Of a DNA stretch of 64,000 nucleotides, positions 16,041 to 25,011 are shown in pieces. The stretch is from Paraburkholderia phosphatilytica (GTDB lineage Bacteria; Pseudomonadota; Gammaproteobacteria; Burkholderiales; Burkholderiaceae): contig NZ_QQOA01000007.1 of assembly GCF_003443895.1 (NCBI RefSeq), forward strand, positions 62,001-126,000. The letters are read 5' to 3'. The translations under genes and the position numbers were made by a program. How positions within the stretch are numbered: the first letter of the stretch is position 1; the number at the start of each line of letters is the position of its first letter. Under the pieces are notes generated by a model that saw only the letters and a list, made by a program, of their open reading frames with translations, did not search any database and was not told the origin of the DNA.

Positions 16041-17240
16041 TCAAGCCGCCTTCAACAACCCATGCGGATCGAGCACGAACTTGCGCGGCGCGCCGCCATC
16101 GAACTCGTGATAGCCGCGCGGCGCGTCGTCGAGCGAAATCACCGACACATTCACCACATCCGCGATCGGCAGACGGTCGAACAGAATGGCCTGCATCAGG
16201 TTGCGGTTGTACTTCAGCACCGGCGTCTGGCCCGTGTGGAACGAATGCGACTTTGCCCAGCCGAGACCGAAGCGGATGCTGAGGCTGCCGCGCTTCGCCG
16301 CCGGATCCACCGCGCCCGGATCGTCCGTCACGTACAGGCCCGGAATGCCGATCGAGCCCGCCACGCGCGTGATATCCATCAGCGAATTCAGCACCGTGGC
16401 CGGCGCCTCTTCCTGGCTGCCGTGACTGCCATGACCACGCGCTTCGAAGCCCACGCAGTCCACGGCGCAGTCCACTTCCGGCGTGCCGAGAATCTGCGCG
16501 ATCTGCTCGCCAAGCGTTGCATCCTTCGACAGATCCACCGTCTCGAAGCCAACCGCGCGCGCATGCGCGAGGCGTGCCTCGTTCATGTCGCCAACGATCG
16601 TGCAGGCCGCGCCGAGCAACCGCGCCGACGCGGCAGCAGCCATGCCGACCGGACCCGCGCCCGCGATATACACCGTCGAGCCCGGCTTCACGCCCGCCAT
16701 CACTGCGCCGTGATAACCCGTCGGCAGAATGTCGGACAGACACGTGAGATCGCGGATCTTCTCCATCGCTCGATCGCGGTCCGGGAATTTCAGCAGATTG
16801 AAGTCGGCATACGGCACCAGCACGTATTCGGCCTGGCCGCCAATCCAGCCGCCCATATCGACATAACCGTACGCGCCGCCGGCACGCGAAGGATTCACGT
16901 TCAGGCACACGCCCGTATGCTGCTCCTTGCAGGTCTGGCAGCGCCCGCACGCCACGTTGAACGGCACCGAGACCAGATCGCCGACCTTCAGCGTCTCGAC
17001 GTCGCGGCCCACCTCGATCACTTCGCCCGTGATCTCATGACCGAGCACGAGACCGACCTCGGCGGTCGTGCGGCCGCGCACCATATGCTGGTCGGAGCCG
17101 CAGATGTTGGTCGACACCACCTTCAGGATCACGCCGTGGCCGATGCTGCGGCCGCGGGGATCGATCATCTTCGGATAGTCGATCGACTGCACTTCGACCT
17201 TGTTCTGTCCCAGATACACGACACCGCGATTGCTGCTCAT
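16041..17240 (-). CDS. fdhA: Glutathione-independent formaldehyde dehydrogenase
   Basis: Zinc- and NAD-dependent enzyme of 399 residues oxidising formaldehyde to formate. Catalytic zinc ligands C47 (NICGSD) and H68-E69 (LGHEI) and the structural-zinc cysteines C98, C101, C104 and C112 are all present, followed by the Rossmann stretch VYIAGAGPVGMAAA. Length and GRGRTT-like loops match Pseudomonas FdhA. It is divergent from betI across a 243-bp region carrying a BetI-type operator. Its job here is to clear formaldehyde from GbcAB, DgcAB and sarcosine oxidase. Confidence 0.93.
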   Translation of the reverse strand: MSSNRGVVYLGQNKVEVQSIDYPKMIDPRGRSIGHGVILKVVSTNICGSDQHMVRGRTTAEVGLVLGHEITGEVIEVGRDVETLKVGDLVSVPFNVACGRCQTCKEQHTGVCLNVNPSRAGGAYGYVDMGGWIGGQAEYVLVPYADFNLLKFPDRDRAMEKIRDLTCLSDILPTGYHGAVMAGVKPGSTVYIAGAGPVGMAAAASARLLGAACTIVGDMNEARLAHARAVGFETVDLSKDATLGEQIAQILGTPEVDCAVDCVGFEARGHGSHGSQEEAPATVLNSLMDITRVAGSIGIPGLYVTDDPGAVDPAAKRGSLSIRFGLGWAKSHSFHTGQTPVLKYNRNLMQAILFDRLPIADVVNVSVISLDDAPRGYHEFDGGAPRKFVLDPHGLLKAA

Positions 17241-17400
17241 AGTCTCGTCTCCAATGTTGATCTAACGGCGCGAGCCGCCAGGGCGCCCCGCATTGGGGCA
17301 CCGCTCCCCGAGCGTAGCCGCCAGGGGGTGGCAAGGAGATGCCTCAATCCGACATCGGTTTGACCAAAGCCGACATGCCGGTCATCCACGGTTTTTATTG

Positions 17401-17414
17401 ATTGAACGTTCAAT
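17401..17414. promoter_or_regulatory. BetI-type operator between fdhA and betI
   Basis: ATTGAACGTTCAAT is a perfect 14-bp palindrome flanked by T- and A-rich sequence, closely matching the core of the known enterobacterial BetI operator. It lies 70 bp upstream of betI and in the divergent fdhA promoter region. BetI, released by choline, would be expected to bind here. Confidence 0.75.
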
Positions 17415-17483
17415 AAAAAATCCCTAGACTTGGGACTTCCGTCAAACACGCTTGCCACGCGAACCAACCGAGCGGACGTCACC

Positions 17484-18074
17484 ATGCCGAAACTGGGAAT
17501 GCGCGAAGTGCGTCGCGCGCAGCTGATCGACGCCACGCTGCTGACGATCGACGAGGTCGGGCTAGCCGGCACGACGCTCGCGTCGGTCGCGCAGCGCGCG
17601 AGCATTTCGACGGGCATCGTCAGCCACTATTTCGGCGACAAGGACAGCCTGCTCGAAGCGACGATGCGGCACATCCTGCGCGATCTGTGGGCGGCCACCA
17701 CGCGCCGCCGGCTCGCATCGAAGCCGCAGGCGCGCACACGGTTACGCGCGATGGTCGCGGCGAACTTCGACGTGAGCCAGGTGAGCGGTCCGGTCATGAA
17801 GACGTGGCTCGCGTTCTGGTCGCAGAGCATGCACGAGCCCGCGCTGCGGCGTCTGCAGCGCGTGAACACGCGGCGCCTCTATTCGAACCTGTGCGCCGAG
17901 TTCGCAAAAGCGTTGCCGCGCTCGGCGGCGCGCCGCGCCGCGAGCGGACTGGCCGCGATGATCGACGGGTTATGGCTGCGCGGCGCATTGTCCGGCGACC
18001 CGTTCGATACCAAAGCCGCGATGCGTCTCGCGAACGACTATATCGACCAGTTGCTGCCGCGCAGCGAGTCCTGA
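17484..18074 (+). CDS. betI: Choline-responsive TetR-family repressor BetI
   Basis: TetR-type repressor of 196 residues. The N-terminal helix-turn-helix includes [20 protein letters not shown], and the body matches BetI (for example [20 protein letters not shown]). It represses choline-to-betaine genes in the absence of choline. The ATG at 17484 is preferred to an upstream in-frame ATG because it places [11 protein letters not shown] at the N terminus as in other BetI proteins. It leads the betI-betB-betA unit, with a palindromic operator 70 bp upstream that also faces fdhA. Confidence 0.95.
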   Translation: MPKLGMREVRRAQLIDATLLTIDEVGLAGTTLASVAQRASISTGIVSHYFGDKDSLLEATMRHILRDLWAATTRRRLASKPQARTRLRAMVAANFDVSQVSGPVMKTWLAFWSQSMHEPALRRLQRVNTRRLYSNLCAEFAKALPRSAARRAASGLAAMIDGLWLRGALSGDPFDTKAAMRLANDYIDQLLPRSES

Positions 18075-18136
18075 TTCCTGCCTCCGCGCTTTCACGAAAA
18101 GCGCACGGGCAAAACAAGCATTGACGGAGAGTTTCG

Positions 18137-19606
18137 ATGCCTTCCTACGGTCTGCAACGTCTTTTCATCGGCGGCGAATATGTCGACGCCACCAGCGGCG
18201 AAACCTTCACGAGCGTCGATCCCGCCACGGGCGACGTGCTCGCCACCGTCCAGCAGGCCAGCGCCGCGGACATCGACCGCGCGGTGCAGTCCGCGCGCGA
18301 AGGTCAGCGCGCGTGGGCCGCGCTCACCGCGATGCAGCGCTCGCGCATCCTGCGGCGCGCGGTGGACCTTTTGCGCGTGCGCAACGACGAACTCGCGCTG
18401 CTCGAAATGCACGACACCGGCAAGCCGATCGCTGAGACACGCAGCGTCGACATCGTCACCGGCGCCGACGTGATCGAGTATTACGCGGGCCTTGCCACCG
18501 CGATCGAAGGCCAGCAGATTCCGTTGCGCGCCGACTCGTTCGTCTACACGCGGCGCGAACCGCTCGGCGTGACGGCCGGCATCGGCGCATGGAACTACCC
18601 GATCCAGATCGCGTGCTGGAAGTCCGCGCCGGCGCTCGCAGCCGGCAACGCGATGATCTTCAAGCCGAGCGAAATCACGCCGCTGTCCGCATCGAAACTC
18701 GCGGAGATCTATATCGAAGCGGGCGTGCCGCCGGGCGTGTTCAACGTCGTGCAGGGCGATGGCCGCGTCGGCGCGATGCTGACGGCGCATGACGGTATCG
18801 CGAAGGTGTCGTTCACCGGCGGCGTGGAAACCGGCAAGAAGGTGATGTCGCTGGCGGGCGGATCGTCGCTGAAGGAAGTGACGATGGAGCTTGGCGGCAA
18901 GTCTCCGCTGATCGTGTTCGACGATGCGAACCTTGATCGCGCGGCCGATATCGCGACCACCGCGAATTTCTTCAGCGCGGGTCAGGTCTGCACGAACGGC
19001 ACACGCGTGTTCGTGCAGTGCGGCGTGCAGCAGGCGTTCGAAGCGAAGATCGCCGAACGCGTGAAGCGCATCCGTATCGGCATGCCCGCTGACGACGCAA
19101 CCAACTTCGGGCCGCTCGCAAGCGCCGCGCAGCTCGACAAGGTGCTGGGTTACATCGATAGCGGCAAACAGCAAGGCGCGCGGCTCGTCGCGGGCGGCGC
19201 GCGCGTGACCGATGGCGCCTTTGCGCGTGGCCAGTTCGTACAGCCGACGGTGTTCGCGGATTGCCGCGACGACATGAAGATCGTGCGCGAGGAAATCTTC
19301 GGCCCGGTGATGAGCCTGCTGACCTTCGACGATGAAGACGAAGTCATCGCGCGCGCGAACGATACGGCTTATGGTCTCGCGGCCGGTGTCGTCACCGAGA
19401 ACCTGTCGCGCGCGCATCGCGTGATCCATCGGCTCGAAGCCGGCATCTGCTGGATCAACACGTGGGGCGAATCGCCCGCGGAGATGCCGGTGGGCGGCTA
19501 CAAGCAATCGGGCGTGGGCCGCGAGAACGGCATCACGACGCTCGAACACTACACGCGCATCAAGTCCGTGCAGGTCGAACTCGGCCCGTACAACGCGGTG
19601 TTCTGA
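18137..19606 (+). CDS. betB: Betaine aldehyde dehydrogenase
   Basis: NAD(P)-dependent enzyme of 489 residues oxidising betaine aldehyde to glycine betaine. The general base E251 (TMELGGKSP) and nucleophile C285 (AGQVCTNGT) are in place, with the NAD-binding stretch [11 protein letters not shown] between. Length is typical for BetB. It follows betI by 62 bp and precedes betA by 100 bp, the common proteobacterial order. Confidence 0.97.
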   Translation: MPSYGLQRLFIGGEYVDATSGETFTSVDPATGDVLATVQQASAADIDRAVQSAREGQRAWAALTAMQRSRILRRAVDLLRVRNDELALLEMHDTGKPIAETRSVDIVTGADVIEYYAGLATAIEGQQIPLRADSFVYTRREPLGVTAGIGAWNYPIQIACWKSAPALAAGNAMIFKPSEITPLSASKLAEIYIEAGVPPGVFNVVQGDGRVGAMLTAHDGIAKVSFTGGVETGKKVMSLAGGSSLKEVTMELGGKSPLIVFDDANLDRAADIATTANFFSAGQVCTNGTRVFVQCGVQQAFEAKIAERVKRIRIGMPADDATNFGPLASAAQLDKVLGYIDSGKQQGARLVAGGARVTDGAFARGQFVQPTVFADCRDDMKIVREEIFGPVMSLLTFDDEDEVIARANDTAYGLAAGVVTENLSRAHRVIHRLEAGICWINTWGESPAEMPVGGYKQSGVGRENGITTLEHYTRIKSVQVELGPYNAVF

Positions 19607-19638
19607 TACGCGACGCGTGACGCGAAATACGCAAACCC

Positions 19639-19665
19639 GCGAAACACGCGAAACACGCGAAACAC
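19639..19665 (+). repeat. Three 9-bp tandem repeats between betB and betA
   Basis: GCGAAACAC is repeated three times without error, followed by a degenerate copy. The tract lies in the betB-betA spacer, 41 bp before the betA start, and could change copy number by slippage. Confidence 0.85.
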
Positions 19666-19706
19666 AGAAAACACCACGCAGCAGGCAGCAGAAGAAGGAA
19701 CCCTCC

Positions 19707-21416
19707 ATGGCGAACAACGAATACGACTACATCGTGATCGGCGCGGGATCGGCCGGCAACGTGCTCGCAACGCGTCTCACCGAAGACCCAAACGTGACCG
19801 TGCTGCTGCTCGAAGCAGGTGGCCCCGACTACCGTTTCGATTTCCGCACGCAGATGCCCGCCGCGCTCGCCTATCCGCTGCAAGGCCGGCGCTACAACTG
19901 GGCGTACGAGACCGATCCCGAACCGCACATGGACAATCGCCGCATGGAATGCGGACGCGGCAAGGGGCTCGGCGGCTCGTCGCTGATCAACGGCATGTGT
20001 TACATCCGCGGTAACGCACTCGACTACGATCACTGGGCGAAGCGCAAGGGCCTCGAAAACTGGAGTTATCTGGATTGCCTGCCGTACTTCCGCAAGGCGG
20101 AAACGCGCGACGTGGGCCCGAACGACTATCACGGCGGCGACGGCCCCGTGCACGTGACGACGAGCAAGCCTGGCGTCAATCCGCTGTTCGAGGCGATGGT
20201 GGAAGCCGGCGTGCAGGCGGGCTATCCGCACACGGACGACCTCAACGGATATCAGCAGGAAGGCTTCGGCCCGATGGATCGCACCGTCACCGCGCACGGC
20301 CGGCGCGCGAGCACCGCGCGCGGCTATCTGGATCAGGCGCGCGCGCGACCGAACCTCACGATCGTCACGCACGCGACGACCGACCGCATCCTGTTCACCG
20401 GCAAACGCGCGTCGGGTGTCGAATATCTGCATCAAGGCGCGACGGTCCGCGCGCATGTGCATCGCGAAGTGCTGCTGTCGAGCGGCGCGATCGCGTCGCC
20501 GCAAATTTTGCAGCGCTCGGGCGTGGGCCCCGGCGAGTGGCTGCGCGAGTTCGACATTCCAGTGGTGCTCGATCTGCCCGGCGTGGGCCGCAATCTGCAG
20601 GACCACCTCGAGATGTACATGCAGTACGAGTGCAAGGAGCCCGTATCGCTCTACCCTGCACTGCTGCTGCGCAACCAGCCGAAGATCGGGCTCGAATGGA
20701 TGCTGCGCGGCACGGGCATCGGCGCGAGCAACCAGTTCGAAGCGGGCGGCTTCATCCGCACGCGCGACGACGATGAGTGGCCGAACATCCAGTATCACTT
20801 CCTGCCGGTCGCGATCAACTACAACGGCTCGAACGCGATCCGGATGCATGGTTTCCAGGCGCACGTCGGTTCGATGCGCTCGCCGAGCCGCGGCCGCGTG
20901 AAGCTGCGTTCGCGCGATCCGCACGCGCATCCGTCGATCCTCTTCAACTACATGTCCGACGCGCTCGACTGGCGCGAATTCCGCGACGCGATCCGCGCCA
21001 CGCGCGAGATCATCCGGCAGCCTGCGCTCGACCGTTATCGCGGCCGTGAGCTGAATCCCGGCGCCGAACTGACGAGCGATGCCCAGCTCGATGCGTTCGT
21101 GCGAGCGCGCGCCGAAACTGCGTTTCATCCGTCGTGCTCGTGCCCGATGGGCGAAGACGCGATGTCGGTCGTGGATGGCGACGGACGCGTGCATGGCATC
21201 GAAGGACTGCGCGTCGTCGACGCGTCGATCATGCCGCAGATCACCACCGGCAACCTGAATGCGCCGACCATCATGCTCGCGGAAAAGATCGCTGACCGGA
21301 TTCGCGGACGCGCGCCGCTGCCGCGTTCGAATGCCGCGTACTACGTAGCGAACGGCGCGCCGGCCAGGGAGCATGACGCACCCATTCCACCCGATTGCCG
21401 GATTCGTTCTATGTGA
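19707..21416 (+). CDS. betA: Choline dehydrogenase BetA
   Basis: GMC-family FAD enzyme of 569 residues oxidising choline to betaine aldehyde, usually membrane-associated. The FAD Rossmann motif [17 protein letters not shown] is at the N terminus, the GMC signature follows ([20 protein letters not shown]), and the catalytic His region [10 protein letters not shown] and [13 protein letters not shown] are at the C-terminal end. The ATG at 19707 follows AAGGAA and matches the family N terminus; the frame is open further upstream through the tandem repeat but lacks homology there. It is the third gene of the betIBA unit. Confidence 0.96.
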   Translation: MANNEYDYIVIGAGSAGNVLATRLTEDPNVTVLLLEAGGPDYRFDFRTQMPAALAYPLQGRRYNWAYETDPEPHMDNRRMECGRGKGLGGSSLINGMCYIRGNALDYDHWAKRKGLENWSYLDCLPYFRKAETRDVGPNDYHGGDGPVHVTTSKPGVNPLFEAMVEAGVQAGYPHTDDLNGYQQEGFGPMDRTVTAHGRRASTARGYLDQARARPNLTIVTHATTDRILFTGKRASGVEYLHQGATVRAHVHREVLLSSGAIASPQILQRSGVGPGEWLREFDIPVVLDLPGVGRNLQDHLEMYMQYECKEPVSLYPALLLRNQPKIGLEWMLRGTGIGASNQFEAGGFIRTRDDDEWPNIQYHFLPVAINYNGSNAIRMHGFQAHVGSMRSPSRGRVKLRSRDPHAHPSILFNYMSDALDWREFRDAIRATREIIRQPALDRYRGRELNPGAELTSDAQLDAFVRARAETAFHPSCSCPMGEDAMSVVDGDGRVHGIEGLRVVDASIMPQITTGNLNAPTIMLAEKIADRIRGRAPLPRSNAAYYVANGAPAREHDAPIPPDCRIRSM

Positions 21417-21481
21417 CGGATTAATGGTCAAGTCTACTGAAAGGAACCGGGGGCTCTCTCCGGGTCCAATCAGAGGTTGCC

Positions 21482-22918
21482 ATGCCGACCGCCATACCCG
21501 CCTCGTCGTCCCGCAGCGCCCGCGCCAGCGCCGCCGCACGGCTCGAACGCCTGCCGTTTTCCAGCTATCACCGCACGATTTTCGTGATCATCGCGATCGC
21601 GTTCTTCTTCGACTCGATCGATCTCGGCACGATGACCTTCGTGCTCGGCTCGATCAAGACGGAGTTCGGGTTGTCGAGCGCGACGGCGGGTCTCGTCGCG
21701 AGCGCGAGCTTCTTCGGCATGGTGGGCGGCGCCGCGATTGCGGGGCTGCTTGCCGATCGCTTCGGCCGTCGGCCCGTGTTTCAGTGGAGTATGGTGCTGT
21801 GGGGCGTGGCATCGTACCTGTGCTCGACCGCGCACAGCGTCGACTCGCTGATCGCGTGGCGCGTATTGCTCGGCCTCGGCATGGGTATGGAGTTTCCGAT
21901 CGCGCAAACGCTCCTCTCGGAGTTCGTGCCGACGGCTTCGCGCGGCCGCCTGATCGCGCTGATGGATGGCTTCTGGCCGCTCGGCTTCATCACGTCGGGC
22001 ATTGTGTGCTACTTCGTGCTGCCGTCGTACGGCTGGCGCACGGTTTTTGCACTGCTCGCGATTCCCGCGGTATTCGTGCTGATCGTGCGGCGCATCGTGC
22101 CGGAATCGCCGCGCTGGCTCGAGCATCGCGGCCGCCCCGCGGACGCGGACACGGTACTCGCGCAGATCGAAGCGAAGGTGATGCGCGCGACCGGACGCAC
22201 AACGCTGCCCGCGCCGTCGATGCTCGAAGAACCCGCAATCGTGCGCTCGCGCGGTGCGTTCCGCGAAATCTGGAGCGGCGTGTACCGCTCGCGCACCATC
22301 ATGGTGTGGCTGCTGTGGTTCTTCGCGCTGCTCGGTTTCTACGGGCTCACGTCGTGGCTAGGCGCGCTGATGCAGCAGGCCGGCGTCGCGGTGACGAAGT
22401 CCGTGCTCTACACGATGCTGATCTCGCTGGGTGGCGTGCCCGGTTTCCTGTGCGCGGCATGGCTTGTCGAACGCTGGGGCCGCAAGCCCGTGTGCGTCAC
22501 GTCGCTCGTGGGCGGCGGCGTGATGGCGTTCGTCTACGGGCAGACCGCGCTGCACGCGAATAACGTCGGCCTGCTGATCTCCACCGGCCTCGTGATGCAG
22601 TTCTTCCTGTTCGCGATGTGGGCCGCGCTCTACACGTACACGCCCGAACTGTACGGCACCGGCGCGCGCGCCACCGGTTCGGGCTTCGCATCGGCGATCG
22701 GCCGGATCGGCTCGCTGATCGGACCTTACGCAGTTGGTGTGGTGCTGCCCATCTTCGGGCAAGGCGGCGTGTTCACGCTCGGCGCGCTGTCGTTCGCGGT
22801 GGCGGCGCTCGCGGTGTGGGTGATGGGCATCGAGACGCGCGGGCTCGCACTCGAATCGCTTGCGGCCGCGGACGAACCGGACGCTGCATCGGCGTATCGC
22901 GTCACGGCAGACGAATAG
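21482..22918 (+). CDS. MFS transporter (sugar-porter-like)
   Basis: Inner-membrane carrier of 478 residues with about 12 transmembrane helices. The loop 2-3 signature LADRFGRRPVF and its second-half counterpart LVERWGRKPV are clear, with a cytoplasmic central loop around residues 205-270. It lies 65 bp after betA on the same strand behind an AGAGG site, so it may read through from the bet unit. The substrate is not evident. Choline or a related methylamine is possible by context, but bet loci more often use BCCT or ABC carriers. Confidence 0.85.
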   Translation: MPTAIPASSSRSARASAAARLERLPFSSYHRTIFVIIAIAFFFDSIDLGTMTFVLGSIKTEFGLSSATAGLVASASFFGMVGGAAIAGLLADRFGRRPVFQWSMVLWGVASYLCSTAHSVDSLIAWRVLLGLGMGMEFPIAQTLLSEFVPTASRGRLIALMDGFWPLGFITSGIVCYFVLPSYGWRTVFALLAIPAVFVLIVRRIVPESPRWLEHRGRPADADTVLAQIEAKVMRATGRTTLPAPSMLEEPAIVRSRGAFREIWSGVYRSRTIMVWLLWFFALLGFYGLTSWLGALMQQAGVAVTKSVLYTMLISLGGVPGFLCAAWLVERWGRKPVCVTSLVGGGVMAFVYGQTALHANNVGLLISTGLVMQFFLFAMWAALYTYTPELYGTGARATGSGFASAIGRIGSLIGPYAVGVVLPIFGQGGVFTLGALSFAVAALAVWVMGIETRGLALESLAAADEPDAASAYRVTADE

Positions 22919-23005
22919 CGATCAACGCTCGCAGCCGGTCGAACAGCACCCGGAACGCTGCTTGCTGTCACCTTGCGCACGATACAACCACGCAAGGAGA
23001 ACCCG

Positions 23006-23686
23006 ATGAGCAAGCCTCATATCGTGTGCCACATGATGTCGTCGATCGACGGGCGTAGTCTGACGGACGGCTGGAATCTCGACTACGCCACCGATCTGTA
23101 CGAGAACACCGCCGCGACCTTCGAAGCCGATGCATGGGTCTGCGGCCGCGTGACGATGCAGGAAATCTCGCACGGCACCGATTATCCGAAAGGCCTTGCG
23201 AGCGCGCCTGTTCCTCGCACCGACCGCTTCACGAATCGCGATGCGAGCCAGTACGCGATCTCGATCGATCCACACGGCAAGGTCGCGTGGCAAAGCGACA
23301 CCGCGCTGAAATCGCACGTGGTGGAAGTGCTGAGCGAAGCCGTGTCAGACGACTATCTCGCGTACCTGCAATCGATCGGCGTGTCGTATCTGTTCGGCGG
23401 CAAGCACGAACTCGATCTCGCCGCGGTCGTCGATACGCTGCAACGCGAACTGAAGATCGACAAGCTGATCGTCGAGGGCGGCTCGCATGTGTGCGGCGCA
23501 TTCGTGAACGCCGGCATCGTCGACGAAGTGAGCGTGCTGCTGGTGCCGATCGTGGATGGTCGTTGCGAGCACCCGTCGTCGTTCGAGATTGCGATGGACC
23601 GCTGGACCGCGCCCACATCTCTGGCGCTGAAGTCCGTCAACAAGGCCGCCCATGGCGCGGTGTGGCTGCGATACACAAAAACGTGA
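23006..23686 (+). CDS. RibD C-terminal / DHFR-fold reductase family protein
   Basis: Protein of 226 residues with the dihydrofolate-reductase-like fold of RibD C-terminal domains: start KPHIVCHMMSSIDGR, a mid motif ADAWVCGRVTMQEIS, and the strand LIVEGGSHVCGAFVNAGIVD. Stand-alone members reduce diverse pteridine- or pyrimidine-like substrates and are rarely characterised. The ATG at 23006 follows AAGGAGAACC, a strong ribosome site. The gene is 87 bp after the MFS gene. A folate-related role would fit the one-carbon theme, but nothing here proves it. Confidence 0.85.
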   Translation: MSKPHIVCHMMSSIDGRSLTDGWNLDYATDLYENTAATFEADAWVCGRVTMQEISHGTDYPKGLASAPVPRTDRFTNRDASQYAISIDPHGKVAWQSDTALKSHVVEVLSEAVSDDYLAYLQSIGVSYLFGGKHELDLAAVVDTLQRELKIDKLIVEGGSHVCGAFVNAGIVDEVSVLLVPIVDGRCEHPSSFEIAMDRWTAPTSLALKSVNKAAHGAVWLRYTKT

Positions 23687-23818
23687 AAGCGCTAACACGC
23701 GTGCGTGATTCCGTTCGCGTGCGCAACCGCGTCCAGCATGAGACGCACAGTCTGCCCGCTTCGACGCACGCCGACAGAAAGCGAAGCACATCAACGAGAT
23801 AGCGACGGGGTCCCGGAT

Positions 23819-23879
23819 TTGTCCACAGAGTTTTGAACAGAAACTGTGGATAAGCTGAGCCGCTTTCCGGTTATCCACC
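23819..23879. other. Cluster of DnaA-box-like 9-mers
   Basis: Between two convergent genes, a perfect DnaA box (TGTGGATAA at 23845-23853, complement of TTATCCACA) is flanked by two single-mismatch copies, TTGTCCACA at 23819-23827 and TTATCCACC at 23871-23879. No replication gene lies nearby, so a replication origin is unlikely. The rest of the 239-bp gap shows nothing recognisable. Confidence 0.5.
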
Positions 23880-23925
23880 GGGCGCGCTCCAAGCACCCTT
23901 CGCAAAACCCAAAGCTCAACGATCC

Positions 23926-24828
23926 TCAACCATTCGCCGCTTCGTAAGGCGCGAACAGCGCGGCGAATCGATCCGCGAGCGTGGGTCGCGAACGATGCGG
24001 CCACACCGCGCTCAGTTCGAAGCGCGGCAATGCTGCGCCGTCGCGCACTTCGCACAGGCGAACGCCCGCGAACTGCAGCGCCTGCACCGATTGCGGCAGC
24101 AACGACACGCCACAGCCCGCCGCGACACACGCGAGCACCGTCAGCGATCGATTTGCATCCTGCGCAACGCTCGCCTCGTAGCCGGCCTGACGAAACGCGC
24201 TGAGAATGCCAGCGCGGATCACCGGCAACTGGTCGTGCGGAAACCACACGAGCCCCGCTTCGGACAGTTCCTTCAAGCCGACCTTGCCGTCTTTCGCGAC
24301 CGGCAGCGACGACGGCATCACCGCGAGAAAGCGTTCGCTCGCGATCAGCTTTTCGCGCATCCGTCCGCCTACCGCGACCGGCGTATGAAGCATGCCGATG
24401 TCGATCTCGCCTTTCTCGAGCGCGTTCGCCTGCTCGGCGTTGCTCATCTCCTTCAGCACCAGTTCGACGTTCGGCACCTCGCGGCGCAGGTCCGCGATGG
24501 CTTTCGGCAGCAGCTCGAACAACGCCGCCGAAACGAAGCCGATCGTGAGTCGCCCACCGCGCTGCGCACCGATTTCGCGCGCACGATGCGACGCGGCGTC
24601 GATGCGCGCGACGCTCAGCCGGATGTCGTCGACGATCGCCTCGCCCGCGCTCGTCAGTGCCGCGCCACGCCGCGTGCGATTGAAGAGCTTCACGCCGAGA
24701 TCGCGTTCGAGTCGCGTCAACGCCTGACTCAACGCAGGCTGCGCGATGCCGAGCCGGTCGGCGGCGCGCGTCACACTGCCGGCATCGGCGACGGCGAGAA
24801 AGTAGCGAAGATTGCGGGCGGCTTCCAT
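23926..24828 (-). CDS. LysR-family transcriptional regulator
   Basis: Regulator of 300 residues: N-terminal winged helix with DAGSVTRAADRLGIAQPALS (about 15-34), then a periplasmic-binding-protein-like effector domain. It is divergent from the MFS gene at 25012. A perfect TATGAA-N11-TTCATA LysR box sits 11 bp ahead of its own start. It most likely controls the MFS and amidohydrolase genes and itself. The inducer is unknown. Confidence 0.92.
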   Translation of the reverse strand: MEAARNLRYFLAVADAGSVTRAADRLGIAQPALSQALTRLERDLGVKLFNRTRRGAALTSAGEAIVDDIRLSVARIDAASHRAREIGAQRGGRLTIGFVSAALFELLPKAIADLRREVPNVELVLKEMSNAEQANALEKGEIDIGMLHTPVAVGGRMREKLIASERFLAVMPSSLPVAKDGKVGLKELSEAGLVWFPHDQLPVIRAGILSAFRQAGYEASVAQDANRSLTVLACVAAGCGVSLLPQSVQALQFAGVRLCEVRDGAALPRFELSAVWPHRSRPTLADRFAALFAPYEAANG

Positions 24829-24838
24829 ATCGTTTCAA

Positions 24839-24861
24839 TATGAATATCGAACATTTTCATA
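24839..24861. promoter_or_regulatory. LysR-type binding site
   Basis: TATGAA at 24839-24844 and TTCATA at 24856-24861 are perfect inverted arms separated by 11 bases, containing the T-N11-A core expected for LysR proteins. It lies between the LysR gene start (24828) and the divergent MFS gene (25012). Confidence 0.7.
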
Positions 24862-25011
24862 GTGTACCGCCGCATCTTTCGTTCCTAGAATGCGCCAATC
24901 GACGTCGCGGCCCGCGTCATGACTCATGCGGGTATGCGGTTCGCGCCGTCGACCGAACTACACCGCGCGGTCCAGCACCGCGCGACGATAACCACATATC
25001 CGGAGACAGCC

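Noticed and set aside
23819..23879. Replication origin suggested by DnaA-box-like sites.
   Set aside because: No dnaA, dnaN, parAB or repA gene nearby and no AT-rich unwinding region; kept only as a cluster of sites.
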